64,000 nucleotides of DNA, from contig CP141729.1 of the NCBI GenBank assembly GCA_035621215.1, forward strand, positions 2,812,944 through 2,876,943, written 5' to 3'. How positions within the stretch are numbered: position 1 is the stretch's first letter; each line of letters starts with the position of its first letter. Made by a program: the position numbers and the translations under genes. Positions 43,460 through 52,272 of this stretch are shown here, piece after piece. This DNA is from Oscillospiraceae bacterium MB08-C2-2. Lineage in GTDB: Bacteria > Bacillota > Clostridia > Oscillospirales > Ruminococcaceae. The notes beneath the pieces were generated by a model. The model was not told the DNA's origin and did not search any database. It worked only from the letters and a program-made list of their open reading frames with translations.

Positions 43460-44872
43460 ATGAAAATGCACAAGAGGATTCTGGCTTTTGCTATGGTGTC
43501 GCTGATGTTGATCTTGACTATCACCGCATGCGGCTCGAACCAAACGCCAAACGCTGCAAATCCTGCACCGTCTTCTCAGGGAGGCGAGCCTTCATCGGAA
43601 ACACCTCCAGCAAGCGCCTCGGATAAAACACTGCGTATCTTTGCCTGGAACGAGGAGTTCCAAAGCAGATTCAATGATTATTTCATTAAACCTGGCAAAC
43701 TTCCTGCTGACATTCAGGTGGAATGGGTGATTACGCCAAATGAAAACAATGCATATCAAAACAAACTGGATGCTGAATTAAGAAATCAGGATTCCTCTGA
43801 TAATAAAATTGATATCTTTCTTATAGAGGCAGACTATGCAGCAAAATATGTGGATACAGATTATTCGCTGGATGTAAAAGCCGATGTAGGCTTAACCGAT
43901 GCGGATCTCAAAGACCAGTATAAATACACACAGGAGATTGTAACGAATACAAGCGGCAAGCTTAAAGGCGTGACATGGCAGGCAACCCCCGGATTGTTTG
44001 CTTATCGCCGTTCGATCGCCAAGGACGTGTTGGGAACAGATGATCCTGCCGAAGTGCAGAAGTATCTGAGCGATTGGGATAAATTCAATGAAATTGCTGT
44101 AAAAATGAACGCAAAGGGCTATAGAATGCTTTCGGGTTATGATGATTCTTACCGCACCTTTGCCAACAACATTTCGGCTCCTTGGGTAGATGCGAACGAT
44201 GTCATCCGTGTGGATGAGAATATGTTCCGCTGGGTAGACCAAACCAAGGATTATACCGACAAGGGGTATAACAACAAGACTGCTTTGTGGGCTCCCGAAT
44301 GGGGTGCAGACCAAGGGCCGGAGGGCAAGGTGTTTGGTTTCTTCTATTCCACATGGGGCATTAACTTCACATTGCTTGGAAACTCTCTTGCGGTTCCGCT
44401 GGCAGAAGGTGGAAAAGCAGAAGTCGGCAACGGCATCTATGGTGATTACGCTGTATGTGAAGGGCCTGAAAGCTACTATTGGGGCGGCACATGGATTTGT
44501 GCAGCAAAAGGCAGCGACAATATCGATCTGGTTCGTGAAGTCATGCTCACTCTCACCAGCGATGCCGCAACAATGAAACAGATTACGCTGGATACAGAGG
44601 ATTACACCAACAATCAGGCGGCTATGACAGAGATCGCAAACAGTGATTACCAGTCTGCATTTTTGGGCGGGCAGAACCACATCAAAATGTTTGCGGCTGC
44701 AGCCCCCAATATCGATATGAGCAATATCTCGAAATACGATCAGGGTATGACAGAAGAATTCCAGAAATCATTCAAAGACTACTTCGATGGGAATGTCAGC
44801 AGAGAGGAAGCTCTGGAGAATTTTTATACCGCTGTCATTGAAAAATATCCCAACCTGAAGAAGCCCGCTTAA
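43460..44872 (+). CDS. CUT1 sugar-binding lipoprotein
   Basis: A 470-residue extracellular solute-binding protein. The lipoprotein signal ends at Cys24 (ITAC), then a Ser/Pro/Gly linker, then a family-1 binding fold starting KTLRIFAWNEEFQSRFNDYF. Tryptophan-rich segments (VTWQATPGLFAYRR, ALWAPEWG) suit stacking on sugar rings. The longer open frame starting at 43382 lacks a ribosome site, while AAGGAGG precedes ATG 43460. It feeds the two permeases encoded next and probably binds cellobiose-type oligosaccharides, judged from the adjacent GH94 and GH1 genes. Confidence 0.92.
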   Translation: MKMHKRILAFAMVSLMLILTITACGSNQTPNAANPAPSSQGGEPSSETPPASASDKTLRIFAWNEEFQSRFNDYFIKPGKLPADIQVEWVITPNENNAYQNKLDAELRNQDSSDNKIDIFLIEADYAAKYVDTDYSLDVKADVGLTDADLKDQYKYTQEIVTNTSGKLKGVTWQATPGLFAYRRSIAKDVLGTDDPAEVQKYLSDWDKFNEIAVKMNAKGYRMLSGYDDSYRTFANNISAPWVDANDVIRVDENMFRWVDQTKDYTDKGYNNKTALWAPEWGADQGPEGKVFGFFYSTWGINFTLLGNSLAVPLAEGGKAEVGNGIYGDYAVCEGPESYYWGGTWICAAKGSDNIDLVREVMLTLTSDAATMKQITLDTEDYTNNQAAMTEIANSDYQSAFLGGQNHIKMFAAAAPNIDMSNISKYDQGMTEEFQKSFKDYFDGNVSREEALENFYTAVIEKYPNLKKPA

Positions 44873-44984
44873 CCTTGAGTTAAAGCACGCCATCCATATT
44901 AGCTGCAAAGGCGGTTCTCTCCGCCTTTGCAGGCTATCCTTTGAATCATGGCGCCGTATTACCAATTCGGATTGAGGTGTTTTT

Positions 44985-45923
44985 ATGGACGAGAAAGGTT
45001 CTCCCCGCAAAAAAAGCCGATCGATCAGCTACGGCAAGTGGGGATATCTGTTTATTGCCCCGTTTTTTTTGGCATATCTTGTTTTTTCGCTCATCCCTTT
45101 GATTTCTACCTTTTACAACAGCTTTTTTGAGCGGTATATGGTGGGGCTGGATCTAATTGGTCCAACCTTTGTGGGTTTGGAAAATTATTATTCTCTCTTC
45201 ACACAGGGGGATTTTTCAAAATATTTATCCAACACGTTTATCATTTGGATTTTAGGGTTTGTGCCACAGCTTCTTGTGTCTTTGCTGTTGGCGGCATGGT
45301 TTACCGATTTACGTCTGCGTTTGAGGGCAAGCGGATTTTTTAAAACGGTAATCTATATGCCTAACCTCATTATGGCGGCAGCTTTTTCCATGCTTTTTTA
45401 CACCATTTTTGCGGATGCCGGCCCGGTCAACAGCGTATTGATGAGCATGGGGATGGAAAGCCCTTACCGCTTTCTGGCAAATATAGGGAGCACACGGGGA
45501 CTGATTGCGCTGATGAACTTTTTAATGTGGTATGGAAACACAACTATTTTGCTAATGGCGGCCATCATGGGGATCGATCCTTCCTTATTTGAGGCGGCAC
45601 AAATCGATGGTGCATCTTCTCCACAGATATTCCGGCAGGTTACGCTTCCACTGATTAAGCCAATTTTAATTTATGTTATGATCACTTCTTTGATCGGCGG
45701 TATCCAGATGTTTGATGTTCCGCAGATTTTGACCAACGGAAACGGGAACCCCAATCGAACCAGCATGACATTGGTGATGTATCTGAACAAGCATTTGTTC
45801 AGCGAAAACTTTGGCATGGGCGGTGCTGTATCGGTGATTCTGTTCCTCATTTCAGCCGTTTTAAGCCTGATTGTATTTTATTCCTTTACAGGCAAAATGC
45901 AAAGAGGAGGAAATAAAGCATGA
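44985..45923 (+). CDS. CUT1 sugar ABC permease (MalF/UgpA type)
   Basis: A 312-residue permease with about six membrane helices and the EAA loop FEAAQIDGASSPQIFRQVTL, the docking site for the ATPase. The N-terminal 20 residues are very basic. GAGGTG lies before the ATG. Its stop overlaps the next gene's ATG by four bases. Forms a heterodimer with that gene's product; the operon lacks an ATPase gene. Confidence 0.93.
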   Translation: MDEKGSPRKKSRSISYGKWGYLFIAPFFLAYLVFSLIPLISTFYNSFFERYMVGLDLIGPTFVGLENYYSLFTQGDFSKYLSNTFIIWILGFVPQLLVSLLLAAWFTDLRLRLRASGFFKTVIYMPNLIMAAAFSMLFYTIFADAGPVNSVLMSMGMESPYRFLANIGSTRGLIALMNFLMWYGNTTILLMAAIMGIDPSLFEAAQIDGASSPQIFRQVTLPLIKPILIYVMITSLIGGIQMFDVPQILTNGNGNPNRTSMTLVMYLNKHLFSENFGMGGAVSVILFLISAVLSLIVFYSFTGKMQRGGNKA

Positions 45924-46783
45924 ATTCCAGAGCAAAAAACGCCGCACAGCGCTCTTTATCTGTTCGCCGAGTATTCTGCTACATATTTCTCATCTTGCTA
46001 ACGTTTCTTTCTTTATTCTCGTTTTATATCCTGGTTATCAACGCCACAAGATCACATCCCGATATACAAAAAGGCTTTTCTTTTTTACCAGGCAAATCCT
46101 TAATATTTAACCTGAAAAATTTATTTACCAATCAGAATCTTCCTGTGCTTTCCAGTTTGCGCAACAGTCTTTTTATTTCTGCATGCACGGCATTGGTGGG
46201 AACTTATTTTTCTGCGATGACAGCCTTTGGAATTCATGCATATAATTTTCGTTTCAAAAAATTTGCCTTTGCTTTTATTATGATGGTTATGCTGGTGCCC
46301 ACACAGGTATCTGCCCTTGGCTTTGTCAGGCTCATGTCTACCATGGGGCTTCGCAATTCTTTTATCCCTCTTATTTTACCGTCTGTTGCGGCACCCATTG
46401 TATTTTTCTTCATGAAACAATACATGGAAAGCACACTCCCCATAGAGATCATAGAAGCCGCCAGAATTGACGGTTCCAACGAATTTCACACCTTTAATCG
46501 CATTGTGCTCCCCATTATGAAGCCCGCTATGGCGGTGCAGGCCATTTTTATGTTTGTGGCTTCATGGAATAATTATTTTATGCCGGCATTGCTGCTGGAT
46601 TCTTCCAACAAAAAAACATTGCCGATCTTAATTGCGCAGCTGCGCAGTGCGGATTTTATGAAATTTGATATGGGGCAGGTATACACATTGGTGGCGATCG
46701 CCATCGTGCCGGTTATTATCGTCTATTTGCTGCTCTCTAAATTTATTGTGCGGGGTGTAGCACTAGGCAGTGTAAAAGGATGA
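45920..46783 (+). CDS. CUT1 sugar ABC permease (MalG/UgpE type)
   Basis: A 287-residue permease with six helices and the EAA loop IEAARIDGSNEFHTFNRIVL. Starts in an ATGA overlap with the preceding permease, preceded by AGAGGAGG. Last gene of the lipoprotein-permease-permease operon; a terminator follows 60 bases later. Confidence 0.93.
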   Translation: MNSRAKNAAQRSLSVRRVFCYIFLILLTFLSLFSFYILVINATRSHPDIQKGFSFLPGKSLIFNLKNLFTNQNLPVLSSLRNSLFISACTALVGTYFSAMTAFGIHAYNFRFKKFAFAFIMMVMLVPTQVSALGFVRLMSTMGLRNSFIPLILPSVAAPIVFFFMKQYMESTLPIEIIEAARIDGSNEFHTFNRIVLPIMKPAMAVQAIFMFVASWNNYFMPALLLDSSNKKTLPILIAQLRSADFMKFDMGQVYTLVAIAIVPVIIVYLLLSKFIVRGVALGSVKG

Positions 46784-46842
46784 CTTTTTTCAAATGCAAT
46801 TCTCAATTAGCAGTTGATTTAATGCGCTCAACAAAACGGAGA

Positions 46843-46882
46843 AGCAACCGCTTAAGCAGTAGATTAAGCGGCTGCTTTTTTT
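46843..46882 (+). terminator. Terminator of the sugar importer operon
   Basis: AGCAACCGCTTAA and TTAAGCGGCTGCT (one mismatch) form the stem, followed by a long T-run. The remaining 250 bases up to the next gene hold nothing I recognise apart from the GGAGG before the next ATG. Confidence 0.88.
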
Positions 46883-47133
46883 CTTTTTGGATTTCATAAT
46901 TGGTTCCAAACAGATAGTGTTTATCTGGAAAACCGATAAGGCAGAATAAGTTGGCGAGCAGGATTACCCGCAGATTCAGTTTGAATTGGGGAAACATTCG
47001 AACGAAGGCATTTTTTATATGCTAACAAAGGCTTAACTACAGGCAAGTATATGGTATGAGACACGCGGAAACATAATTGCAGGCTGAAAGATAATACTAA
47101 AGTTATCGGTATCGTGTATACGGAGGAAATAAA

Positions 47134-48255
47134 ATGAAAGTTGCAATTATGGGCGCCGGTATGGCAGGTCTCTCCTGCGCGTTTACACTCATCAAACATG
47201 GAATTACCCCTGCTATATTTGAAAAAAGACGCTGTGTCGGTGATCGGTTTATCAATGCGGAGAGCATGTTCCATATTTTAAACCGGCCGGTTCAAGATAG
47301 CCTGCCCTATTTAAAAGAAATTTTCGGCATCCATTTGCAGCCGGTGACGGAAGTGCATAAAATTGTGATTCATTCGCAAAATGAAACAGGCTGTATCAAT
47401 GGCGATATTGGATACACAAATATTAGAGGCAGGCATGATCGTTCCTACGAAATGCAATTGCAGCAACAGGTTAAAGCCGATATCGAATACAACTCTGATT
47501 ATGAATATGAAGAATTGTGCAAAAAGTTTGATGTGGTTGTTTTAGCCACAGGAGATGCGGCCTATGCCAGCCAGCTGGGCAATTTCAGGAGCGATTTAAG
47601 CTGTACCGTAAGGGGCGCCACCATAGAGGGACAGTTTGAAACAGACATACCGCATGTGTGGTTTGATTATGAGATCATACCCAAAGGGTATGGATGGATA
47701 ATTCCCTATTCCCAAAGTGAAGCCAACTTGGTTATGCTCTACCCGGATTACCCCAGCACCAGCCGATTGAATATCAATGCAATGTGGGATCGTTTTTTTG
47801 AGAGAACATCCAAAGAGTTTGACCAAGCCTTTAAGATTACGGATAAATTTGAAGTAACAAAATATCTGGTAGGCATCTGTGAACGTCCTAAAGTGGAAAG
47901 CACCTATTTTGTTGGGAATTGTTTCGGTGCCATTTCGCCTGGGCTGGGTTTTGGGCAGTTCACTTCTATTCTGACAGGTATTCACAGTGCTTATGATATA
48001 TGCGGCTTGGGTTCTTATGAAGAATTGGTAAAGCCGCTTTTTAAAAATTACGAGCACTCTCTTGTTCTCAGGCGCTTTTTGGAAAGCCTTACCGATGAAG
48101 ATTTAGACATGTTGGTAAAAAGCTCAAGCATGGAGTTGTTCCAAAAAATAGCCGATCACGTCTGTGACAGAGAGAGCCAGTCTCAGGTGCTGCGAAATGC
48201 TACTCCATTTATGAAGATTTTTAACAAAATAAAGGAAGGGCAAAAGGAAAAGTGA
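47134..48255 (+). CDS. FAD-dependent oxidoreductase, geranylgeranyl-reductase-like
   Basis: A 373-residue flavoprotein with the N-terminal dinucleotide motif GAGMAGLSCAFTLIKHG (GxGxxG) and a mid-sequence VVLATGDAAY strand of the FAD domain. A late NCFGAISPGLGFGQFTSILTG segment corresponds to the GD/Gxxxx...P block that closes on FAD in the geranylgeranyl reductase/FixC family, with Asp replaced by Asn-Cys. It may reduce isoprenoid chains or another hydrophobic substrate. GGAGG precedes the ATG; a terminator follows, so it is a single-gene unit unrelated to its neighbours. Confidence 0.82.
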   Translation: MKVAIMGAGMAGLSCAFTLIKHGITPAIFEKRRCVGDRFINAESMFHILNRPVQDSLPYLKEIFGIHLQPVTEVHKIVIHSQNETGCINGDIGYTNIRGRHDRSYEMQLQQQVKADIEYNSDYEYEELCKKFDVVVLATGDAAYASQLGNFRSDLSCTVRGATIEGQFETDIPHVWFDYEIIPKGYGWIIPYSQSEANLVMLYPDYPSTSRLNINAMWDRFFERTSKEFDQAFKITDKFEVTKYLVGICERPKVESTYFVGNCFGAISPGLGFGQFTSILTGIHSAYDICGLGSYEELVKPLFKNYEHSLVLRRFLESLTDEDLDMLVKSSSMELFQKIADHVCDRESQSQVLRNATPFMKIFNKIKEGQKEK

Positions 48256-48288
48256 CATTTTTCTATGCCTTCTATTGTTGTTTTAAAC

Positions 48289-48332
48289 AAAAAGTCATTC
48301 TTAAACGCGGTGCAGTTTAAGAATGACTTTTT
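48289..48332. terminator. Perfect 18-bp bidirectional terminator
   Basis: AAAAAGTCATTCTTAAAC and GTTTAAGAATGACTTTTT pair without mismatch around eight bases, with T-runs on both strands. It serves the FAD gene and the convergent repressor gene. Confidence 0.92.
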
Positions 48333-48393
48333 AGGTTTGTGGTCTTGAATGGAAATACAGTTGATACAACGCTATGCTTTACAAAAAATAGTA

Positions 48394-48774
48394 TTAACCC
48401 TTTTGGCTCTCAATGGCAATTTTTATCGCCAGACGGATGGATTCCTCCAACCGTTTGCGGGTTTCGGCAGTGAGCTCTTCGCCCGGCATTAGAACCCTAT
48501 TATCGATTAGTTTTTGCATATAAAGGGCTTCTAGCTCTTCCAGCGATAAAGGCTTTTCCTGTTTTGCATCCGGGGGGGTCGGATCGCTGGTTCGCCCCAT
48601 CAAATAATCTGTAGAGGTATTTAGATGAGAAGCGATTTGATCCAGCACGTCGTGACTGGGCTGTATCTCGCCACGTTCATATTTGGATATTGCGGATTTT
48701 TGAACGCCAACAAGCTTCCCCAATTCTTCACCCGTTAAGTTCTTTTTCTTTCTTAACCATTTTATTCGCTCCAT
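48394..48774 (-). CDS. Phage-type XRE-family repressor
   Basis: A 126-residue protein: an XRE helix-turn-helix over residues 1-60 (IKWLRKKKNLTGEELGKLVG, VQKSAISKYERG) and a C-terminal helical tail without a protease-like domain. ATG 48774 has GGAGG eight bases upstream. Divergent promoters directly upstream suggest it represses the plus-strand transcript that leads towards the tail genes and itself, as in prophage and tailocin switches. Confidence 0.9.
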   Translation of the reverse strand: MERIKWLRKKKNLTGEELGKLVGVQKSAISKYERGEIQPSHDVLDQIASHLNTSTDYLMGRTSDPTPPDAKQEKPLSLEELEALYMQKLIDNRVLMPGEELTAETRKRLEESIRLAIKIAIESQKG

Positions 48775-48824
48775 AAGCAATACCTCCAAAAACAGTTTAG
48801 CGTATCCTAATAGGAAACACAACT

Positions 48825-48900
48825 AAAATATCTCAAAATGAAACTTTTGTCAATAAATTCCTAAAAGTTTATTGACAGGAAACTTTAATCGTGCTATACT
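48825..48900. promoter_or_regulatory. Back-to-back divergent promoters of the phage-type switch
   Basis: Minus strand: TTGACA (48853-48848), 17 bases, TATTTT (48830-48825), for the repressor gene. Plus strand: TTGACA (48872-48877), 17 bases, TATACT (48895-48900). The two -35 boxes form the inverted repeat TGTCAATAAA/TTTATTGACA. GGAAAC-type repeats beside both promoters (about 48813, 48842 and 48878) are candidate repressor half-sites. Confidence 0.8.
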
Positions 48901-49035
48901 ATAAGTATCCCAATAAGATACTGGGCGGCAAAGAAGGCGTGTGAAAAAAGAAAGTGGAGCGGTTTCTTGGTGAATAAAAAAGCCTCCTCAAAAGAGGGGG
49001 CGGGATACGGCCGTGAGCATTTGAAATGGAGTTGC

Positions 49036-49269
49036 CTAGCAGAGTCTGTTGCCATATCCAAAGCCGGACATCTTTGATATGTTGATGGCTGTAATTTGCG
49101 GAGGGATACTCATAGCCATAATTCCACTATAACGAATACACACAGAATCACCAATGCGGAAACGCCCGGCATCGGCTGTATGTACGACTACCTTTTGCGA
49201 CATAGCCTGATTGAACACGAGTAATTGGCCTTCTTGAACCTGAAGCACAGTGGCCTGCATACTCATCAT
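49036..49269 (-). CDS. Small beta-rich protein, function unknown
   Basis: A 77-residue protein with alternating hydrophobic residues (ATVLQVQEGQLLVF, KVVVHTADAGRFRIGDSVCI) suggesting a small beta-barrel, possibly OB-like. GGAGGTG precedes the first of two ATGs. It lies opposite the plus-strand transcript from the switch promoter. No named family recognised with certainty. Confidence 0.65.
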   Translation of the reverse strand: MMSMQATVLQVQEGQLLVFNQAMSQKVVVHTADAGRFRIGDSVCIRYSGIMAMSIPPQITAINISKMSGFGYGNRLC

Positions 49270-49338
49270 AATAACCACCTCCAATATAATGTATAATACA
49301 GGGTATGCCATTAGCGGAGGAGGAGTGCGAAACGGTTT

Positions 49339-49761
49339 CTAAAGCAGTTTGTATTTCGGCTTTTCTTTGCCAAAGAACCAGTGCCTTATATAATCATCCA
49401 ACAGGATGGCTATGCCTGACAGCAGAAACCATATGAATGTATACTGCGGGCAAATCTGCCCCCATAGATTTCCGGGCAGATTGCTGTAATTCCAGATGTG
49501 CATTTTAAGCCAGATATTCAGAATAAGCCCGGCTATTAGTTCTATCAAGGTTATACCTATTGCACCAATTGCCATCTGCAATAACAAGGGCAGATTTTGT
49601 GTCAGCTCACGTTCATTGATTTGCCCAATAAACAGGAAGCACAGGCCGCCTACAACCCACATAAGAAAATGAGAATACCCACGAGAAAGCACCTCAAACA
49701 GATAAAATGCTCCGCCACCTATGGCAAACAGAAAACAGTTTTTGAATAAACGACGGTGCAC
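49339..49761 (-). CDS. Four-helix membrane protein (CmpB-like, putative ABC permease family)
   Basis: A 140-residue membrane protein with about four helices and the block WNYSNLPGNLWGQICPQYTF, which resembles the PF06541 (ABC_trans_CmpB) group of uncharacterised Firmicute membrane proteins. The GTG start follows GGGAGAG. No transporter partner is adjacent. Its small size and place beside the tail operon allow a membrane role for the element, but nothing shows a holin function. Confidence 0.65.
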   Translation of the reverse strand: MHRRLFKNCFLFAIGGGAFYLFEVLSRGYSHFLMWVVGGLCFLFIGQINERELTQNLPLLLQMAIGAIGITLIELIAGLILNIWLKMHIWNYSNLPGNLWGQICPQYTFIWFLLSGIAILLDDYIRHWFFGKEKPKYKLL

Positions 49762-49842
49762 CTGCCCACTCTCCCTTTTGCAGCATGATCTACTATATGT
49801 ATATTGAACAAATGCTGTCAGTATACAATTATTTCACTGCCA

Positions 49843-50037
49843 TTAAGGATAAATATCGGGAAAGGGCGGGGTAACAATTTCGCATCGGGCCTTCATGGTA
49901 GAAAGTGTAACCAAGGTGTTGCTGAGCTGCCCGAACACGGCGGCCAGCAAAGCAGTATCGGTGGCGGATAGATTCTTGGATATGGCAATAGCAGTGGTGG
50001 CAACTATTACAGCAACTTCTTCCGGGCAAGGCATCAT
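49843..50037 (-). CDS. DUF6774-like small protein
   Basis: A 64-residue protein beginning MMPCPEEVAVIVATTAIAIS and containing LLAAVFGQLSNTLVTL, a pattern I associate with the DUF6774 family of small Firmicute proteins of unknown function. GGGGGTG precedes the paired ATGs. One helix may associate with the membrane. Confidence 0.6.
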   Translation of the reverse strand: MMPCPEEVAVIVATTAIAISKNLSATDTALLAAVFGQLSNTLVTLSTMKARCEIVTPPFPDIYP

Positions 50038-50103
50038 AACACCCCCATTTACCAGAGTATGCAAACACTGCGCAAAAGGGGAAAGCACATATTAAAAGAT
50101 TGG

Positions 50104-50132
50104 TTGAACTGTTTGGAAGATGCAGGTATATG
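50104..50132 (+). promoter_or_regulatory. Possible promoter of the zinc-ribbon gene
   Basis: TTGAAC (50104-50109) and TATATG (50127-50132), 17 bases apart, about 40 bases before the ATG of the zinc-ribbon gene. Confidence 0.45.
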
Positions 50133-50172
50133 ATTGGCTGTTGCCGCAGCGAAAAAGAAAGGATGATTTGCC

Positions 50173-50358
50173 ATGCCTGAAATATGTATGCAGGATGTTG
50201 TTCGCCAATACAATAACAGGGACCAGTGCTATTGGCTGGTATGTGAACATTGCGGCAAAGGGTTATTCCCGGAAGATGGCTGCACCAATATAGGGCATCT
50301 TTCCTTTAAGTGTAAAAAATGCAGCCGTATATTAAACATTACATATAAAAGCGCCTGA
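50173..50358 (+). CDS. Small zinc-ribbon protein
   Basis: A 61-residue protein with two knuckles, CEHCGKG and CKKCSR, about 20 residues apart, probably holding one zinc. The fold resembles Com-like phage zinc-finger proteins but no function can be given. AAAGGATG precedes the ATG. A strong terminator follows, so it is separated from the tail operon. Confidence 0.7.
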   Translation: MPEICMQDVVRQYNNRDQCYWLVCEHCGKGLFPEDGCTNIGHLSFKCKKCSRILNITYKSA

Positions 50359-50371
50359 GCCTTTGAGCCTG

Positions 50372-50424
50372 AGCCGTTGTCTTGAACATGATGCTGTCAT
50401 TGTGTTCAAGATAACGGCTTTTTG
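50372..50424 (+). terminator. Strong terminator upstream of the tail operon
   Basis: AGCCGTTGTCTTGAACA and TGTTCAAGATAACGGCT pair over 17 positions with one G-T pair, followed by TTTTTG. Transcripts from upstream promoters should stop here unless antiterminated. Confidence 0.85.
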
Positions 50425-50700
50425 TTTGCACAGAACCTTTTGAATTTTACATAAACAGCACCCCGAAAGCTGGCAGATCGGTGCCGGGAGGCCTGGAACC
50501 GATTCAAGATACAACATACCAAGTATCCTATACCCTTGCCGGGTGTGGAGAAACAGCGATATGGAGGGATGAAACAGTAAAGAAGAATACAATCTCACAA
50601 ATACTTTGGCCGGGCTGCAAAACAAGGCTGATCGCGTTGGTGTATGATGGCAGTTTTGCGGGCAGCTCGGCCCATACGCCGCAAGAGAAGGGAGAAGGGA
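50425..50700 (+). other. Gap before the tail operon, possible gene remnant
   Basis: No convincing gene. One 89-codon open frame (50481-50750) overlaps the next gene by 50 bases and looks random. In another frame, about 50590-50700 reads LAGLQNKADRVGV-stop-WQFCGQLGPYAARE, which looks like the tail of a decayed phage protein. No consensus promoter is obvious, so the tail operon may use a weak or activator-dependent one. Confidence 0.35.
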
Positions 50701-51171
50701 ATGATTACCTGTGTAGACATTGTTGGTGCTCTTCACACGTTGATAGTTGAACAAATCCCTGAGTTCGAGGGGGTGTATATCGAATATATGCCCGAAGTTT
50801 TTAATCGGCCATGCCTTTTGATTCAGGCCGTTACATCCAGCATGCTTCCAAGTAACTGCGGGCTGGTGGAGGTGACTGCAAATTTCAAACTGACTATATT
50901 TGATTCCCCATATGATGATTCCTATACCCCGATGGGCGGCGTTCTGAGCCTTCAGGATAAGCTGTTGGGCTTGTTCCGCAAGGGGCATATCTTTGTGCCG
51001 GATGGCAGCAAAAAGCCCCGGGCGCCTAAGGTTCAGGCAGGCATCGGTGATCGGGAGGAGGGAAACGCTTTTGTGAATCTTCAGGTGGTCTTTTTGGATG
51101 CCCGAGATGAAACGCTGGATACCACCCCTCTGATGGAAAGTATAGAAACTAAAACCCAATTGAAAGGATGA
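50701..51171 (+). CDS. DUF6838-like tail terminator / head-tail completion protein
   Basis: A 156-residue protein (MITCVDIVGALHTLIVEQIP start, FKLTIFDSPYDDSYTPMGG middle) of the type found directly before sheath genes in PBSX-like tail clusters, where the corresponding protein caps the tail end. ATG 50701 follows AGGGAGAAGGG; upstream in-frame starts lack a site. Its stop overlaps an alternative ATG of the sheath gene. Family assignment rests on position and resemblance. Confidence 0.65.
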   Translation: MITCVDIVGALHTLIVEQIPEFEGVYIEYMPEVFNRPCLLIQAVTSSMLPSNCGLVEVTANFKLTIFDSPYDDSYTPMGGVLSLQDKLLGLFRKGHIFVPDGSKKPRAPKVQAGIGDREEGNAFVNLQVVFLDARDETLDTTPLMESIETKTQLKG

Positions 51172-51176
51172 TAAAC

Positions 51177-52244
51177 ATGCCAATGCCTAATATTACCATC
51201 ACCTTTAAAACCCTTGGTGCTACAGCAATCAAGAGGTCTGAGAAAGGTACTGTCGCCATGATTCTATCGGAAGCTGCCCCAGCCCTTCAAGGGGAACATA
51301 TTCTGACCAACGTAACCCAGGTTCCCGCACTGAGCGCCGCCAATAAAGAACAGGTTAGCCTTGCCTTTATGGGATATAGTTTGCCGCCCCGTAAAGTGAT
51401 TCTTTATGTAATCGGTGCCGAGGGGAACGATCTGGCAAAAGCGCTGGAGTATTTCGCAACCCAGCAGTTTGATTATTTGGTGGGTGCACCGGAATTTACC
51501 GCTGAGGAGGTGGAGACCATTGCCTCTTGGGTGAAATCCCGCCGGTCTGAAAAGCACACTGCTAAGGCGGTATTGCCTAATTTGGCCGCCGATACCGAAG
51601 GGGTTATCAACTTTGCTACCGCCGATATCACGACCGGAGCCAAAACCTTTACCACAGCTGAGTATTGCGCCCGTATGGCTGGGCTGATTGCAGGCACACC
51701 TATGGCTATGTCGGCTACTTATGCGCCTCTTTCGGAGGTTACCAATGTGACCCGACTAACCAAGGAGCAGATGGACACTGCTGTGGATGACGGCAAGCTG
51801 ATCCTTTTCCACAACGGCAAGGAGGTTCTGACCGGCCGGGCGGTTAACTCTCTGACTACCACCACTCAGGATAAGGGGGAAGCCTATCGGAAGATCAAAA
51901 TCCTTGAGGTTATGGATATGCTTCAAAACGATATCCGTATGACTGCCCAGAACAGCTATATTGGCAAATATGCCAACAGCTACGACAACAAGTGCCTGCT
52001 GGTTACCGCCATTCAGGGTTATTTGGAAGGGCTTGAGGTATCCGGCATTCTGCAAAAGGGCGCCAGCGTGGTTGAGATTGATGTGGCCGCTCAGGAAAAT
52101 TACTTAAAATCCAAGGGTAACGATACCTCCGAAATGTCGGAGCAAGAAATCAAGGAAGCCAACACCGGCAGTGAGGTGTTTATCCGCATGACTGTCAAAA
52201 TTCTTGATGCCATTGAGGATATCACCATCGCCGTGTCCATTTAA
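51177..52244 (+). CDS. Contractile tail sheath protein (XkdK-like)
   Basis: A 355-residue sheath protein. It shows the family features of an N-terminal strand segment, a central variable domain and the conserved C-terminal domain with NKCLLVTAIQGYLEGLEVSG and the ending VFIRMTVKILDAIEDITIAVSI, the strand that links neighbouring sheath subunits. Sheath contraction drives the inner tube through the target envelope. ATG 51177 lies nine bases after AAAGG. It is followed directly by the tube gene, as in all PBSX-type clusters. Confidence 0.92.
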   Translation: MPMPNITITFKTLGATAIKRSEKGTVAMILSEAAPALQGEHILTNVTQVPALSAANKEQVSLAFMGYSLPPRKVILYVIGAEGNDLAKALEYFATQQFDYLVGAPEFTAEEVETIASWVKSRRSEKHTAKAVLPNLAADTEGVINFATADITTGAKTFTTAEYCARMAGLIAGTPMAMSATYAPLSEVTNVTRLTKEQMDTAVDDGKLILFHNGKEVLTGRAVNSLTTTTQDKGEAYRKIKILEVMDMLQNDIRMTAQNSYIGKYANSYDNKCLLVTAIQGYLEGLEVSGILQKGASVVEIDVAAQENYLKSKGNDTSEMSEQEIKEANTGSEVFIRMTVKILDAIEDITIAVSI

Positions 52245-52272
52245 CAAACATTATTTGAAGGAGGAAAACAAT

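Noticed and set aside
48955-49080. Short plus-strand peptides after the switch promoter
   Set aside because: A 34-codon GTG frame exists but with weak ribosome site and overlap with the opposite gene; no support.
50481-50750. 89-codon open frame before the tail operon
   Set aside because: Overlaps the next gene by 50 bases, lacks a ribosome site, and sequence looks random.
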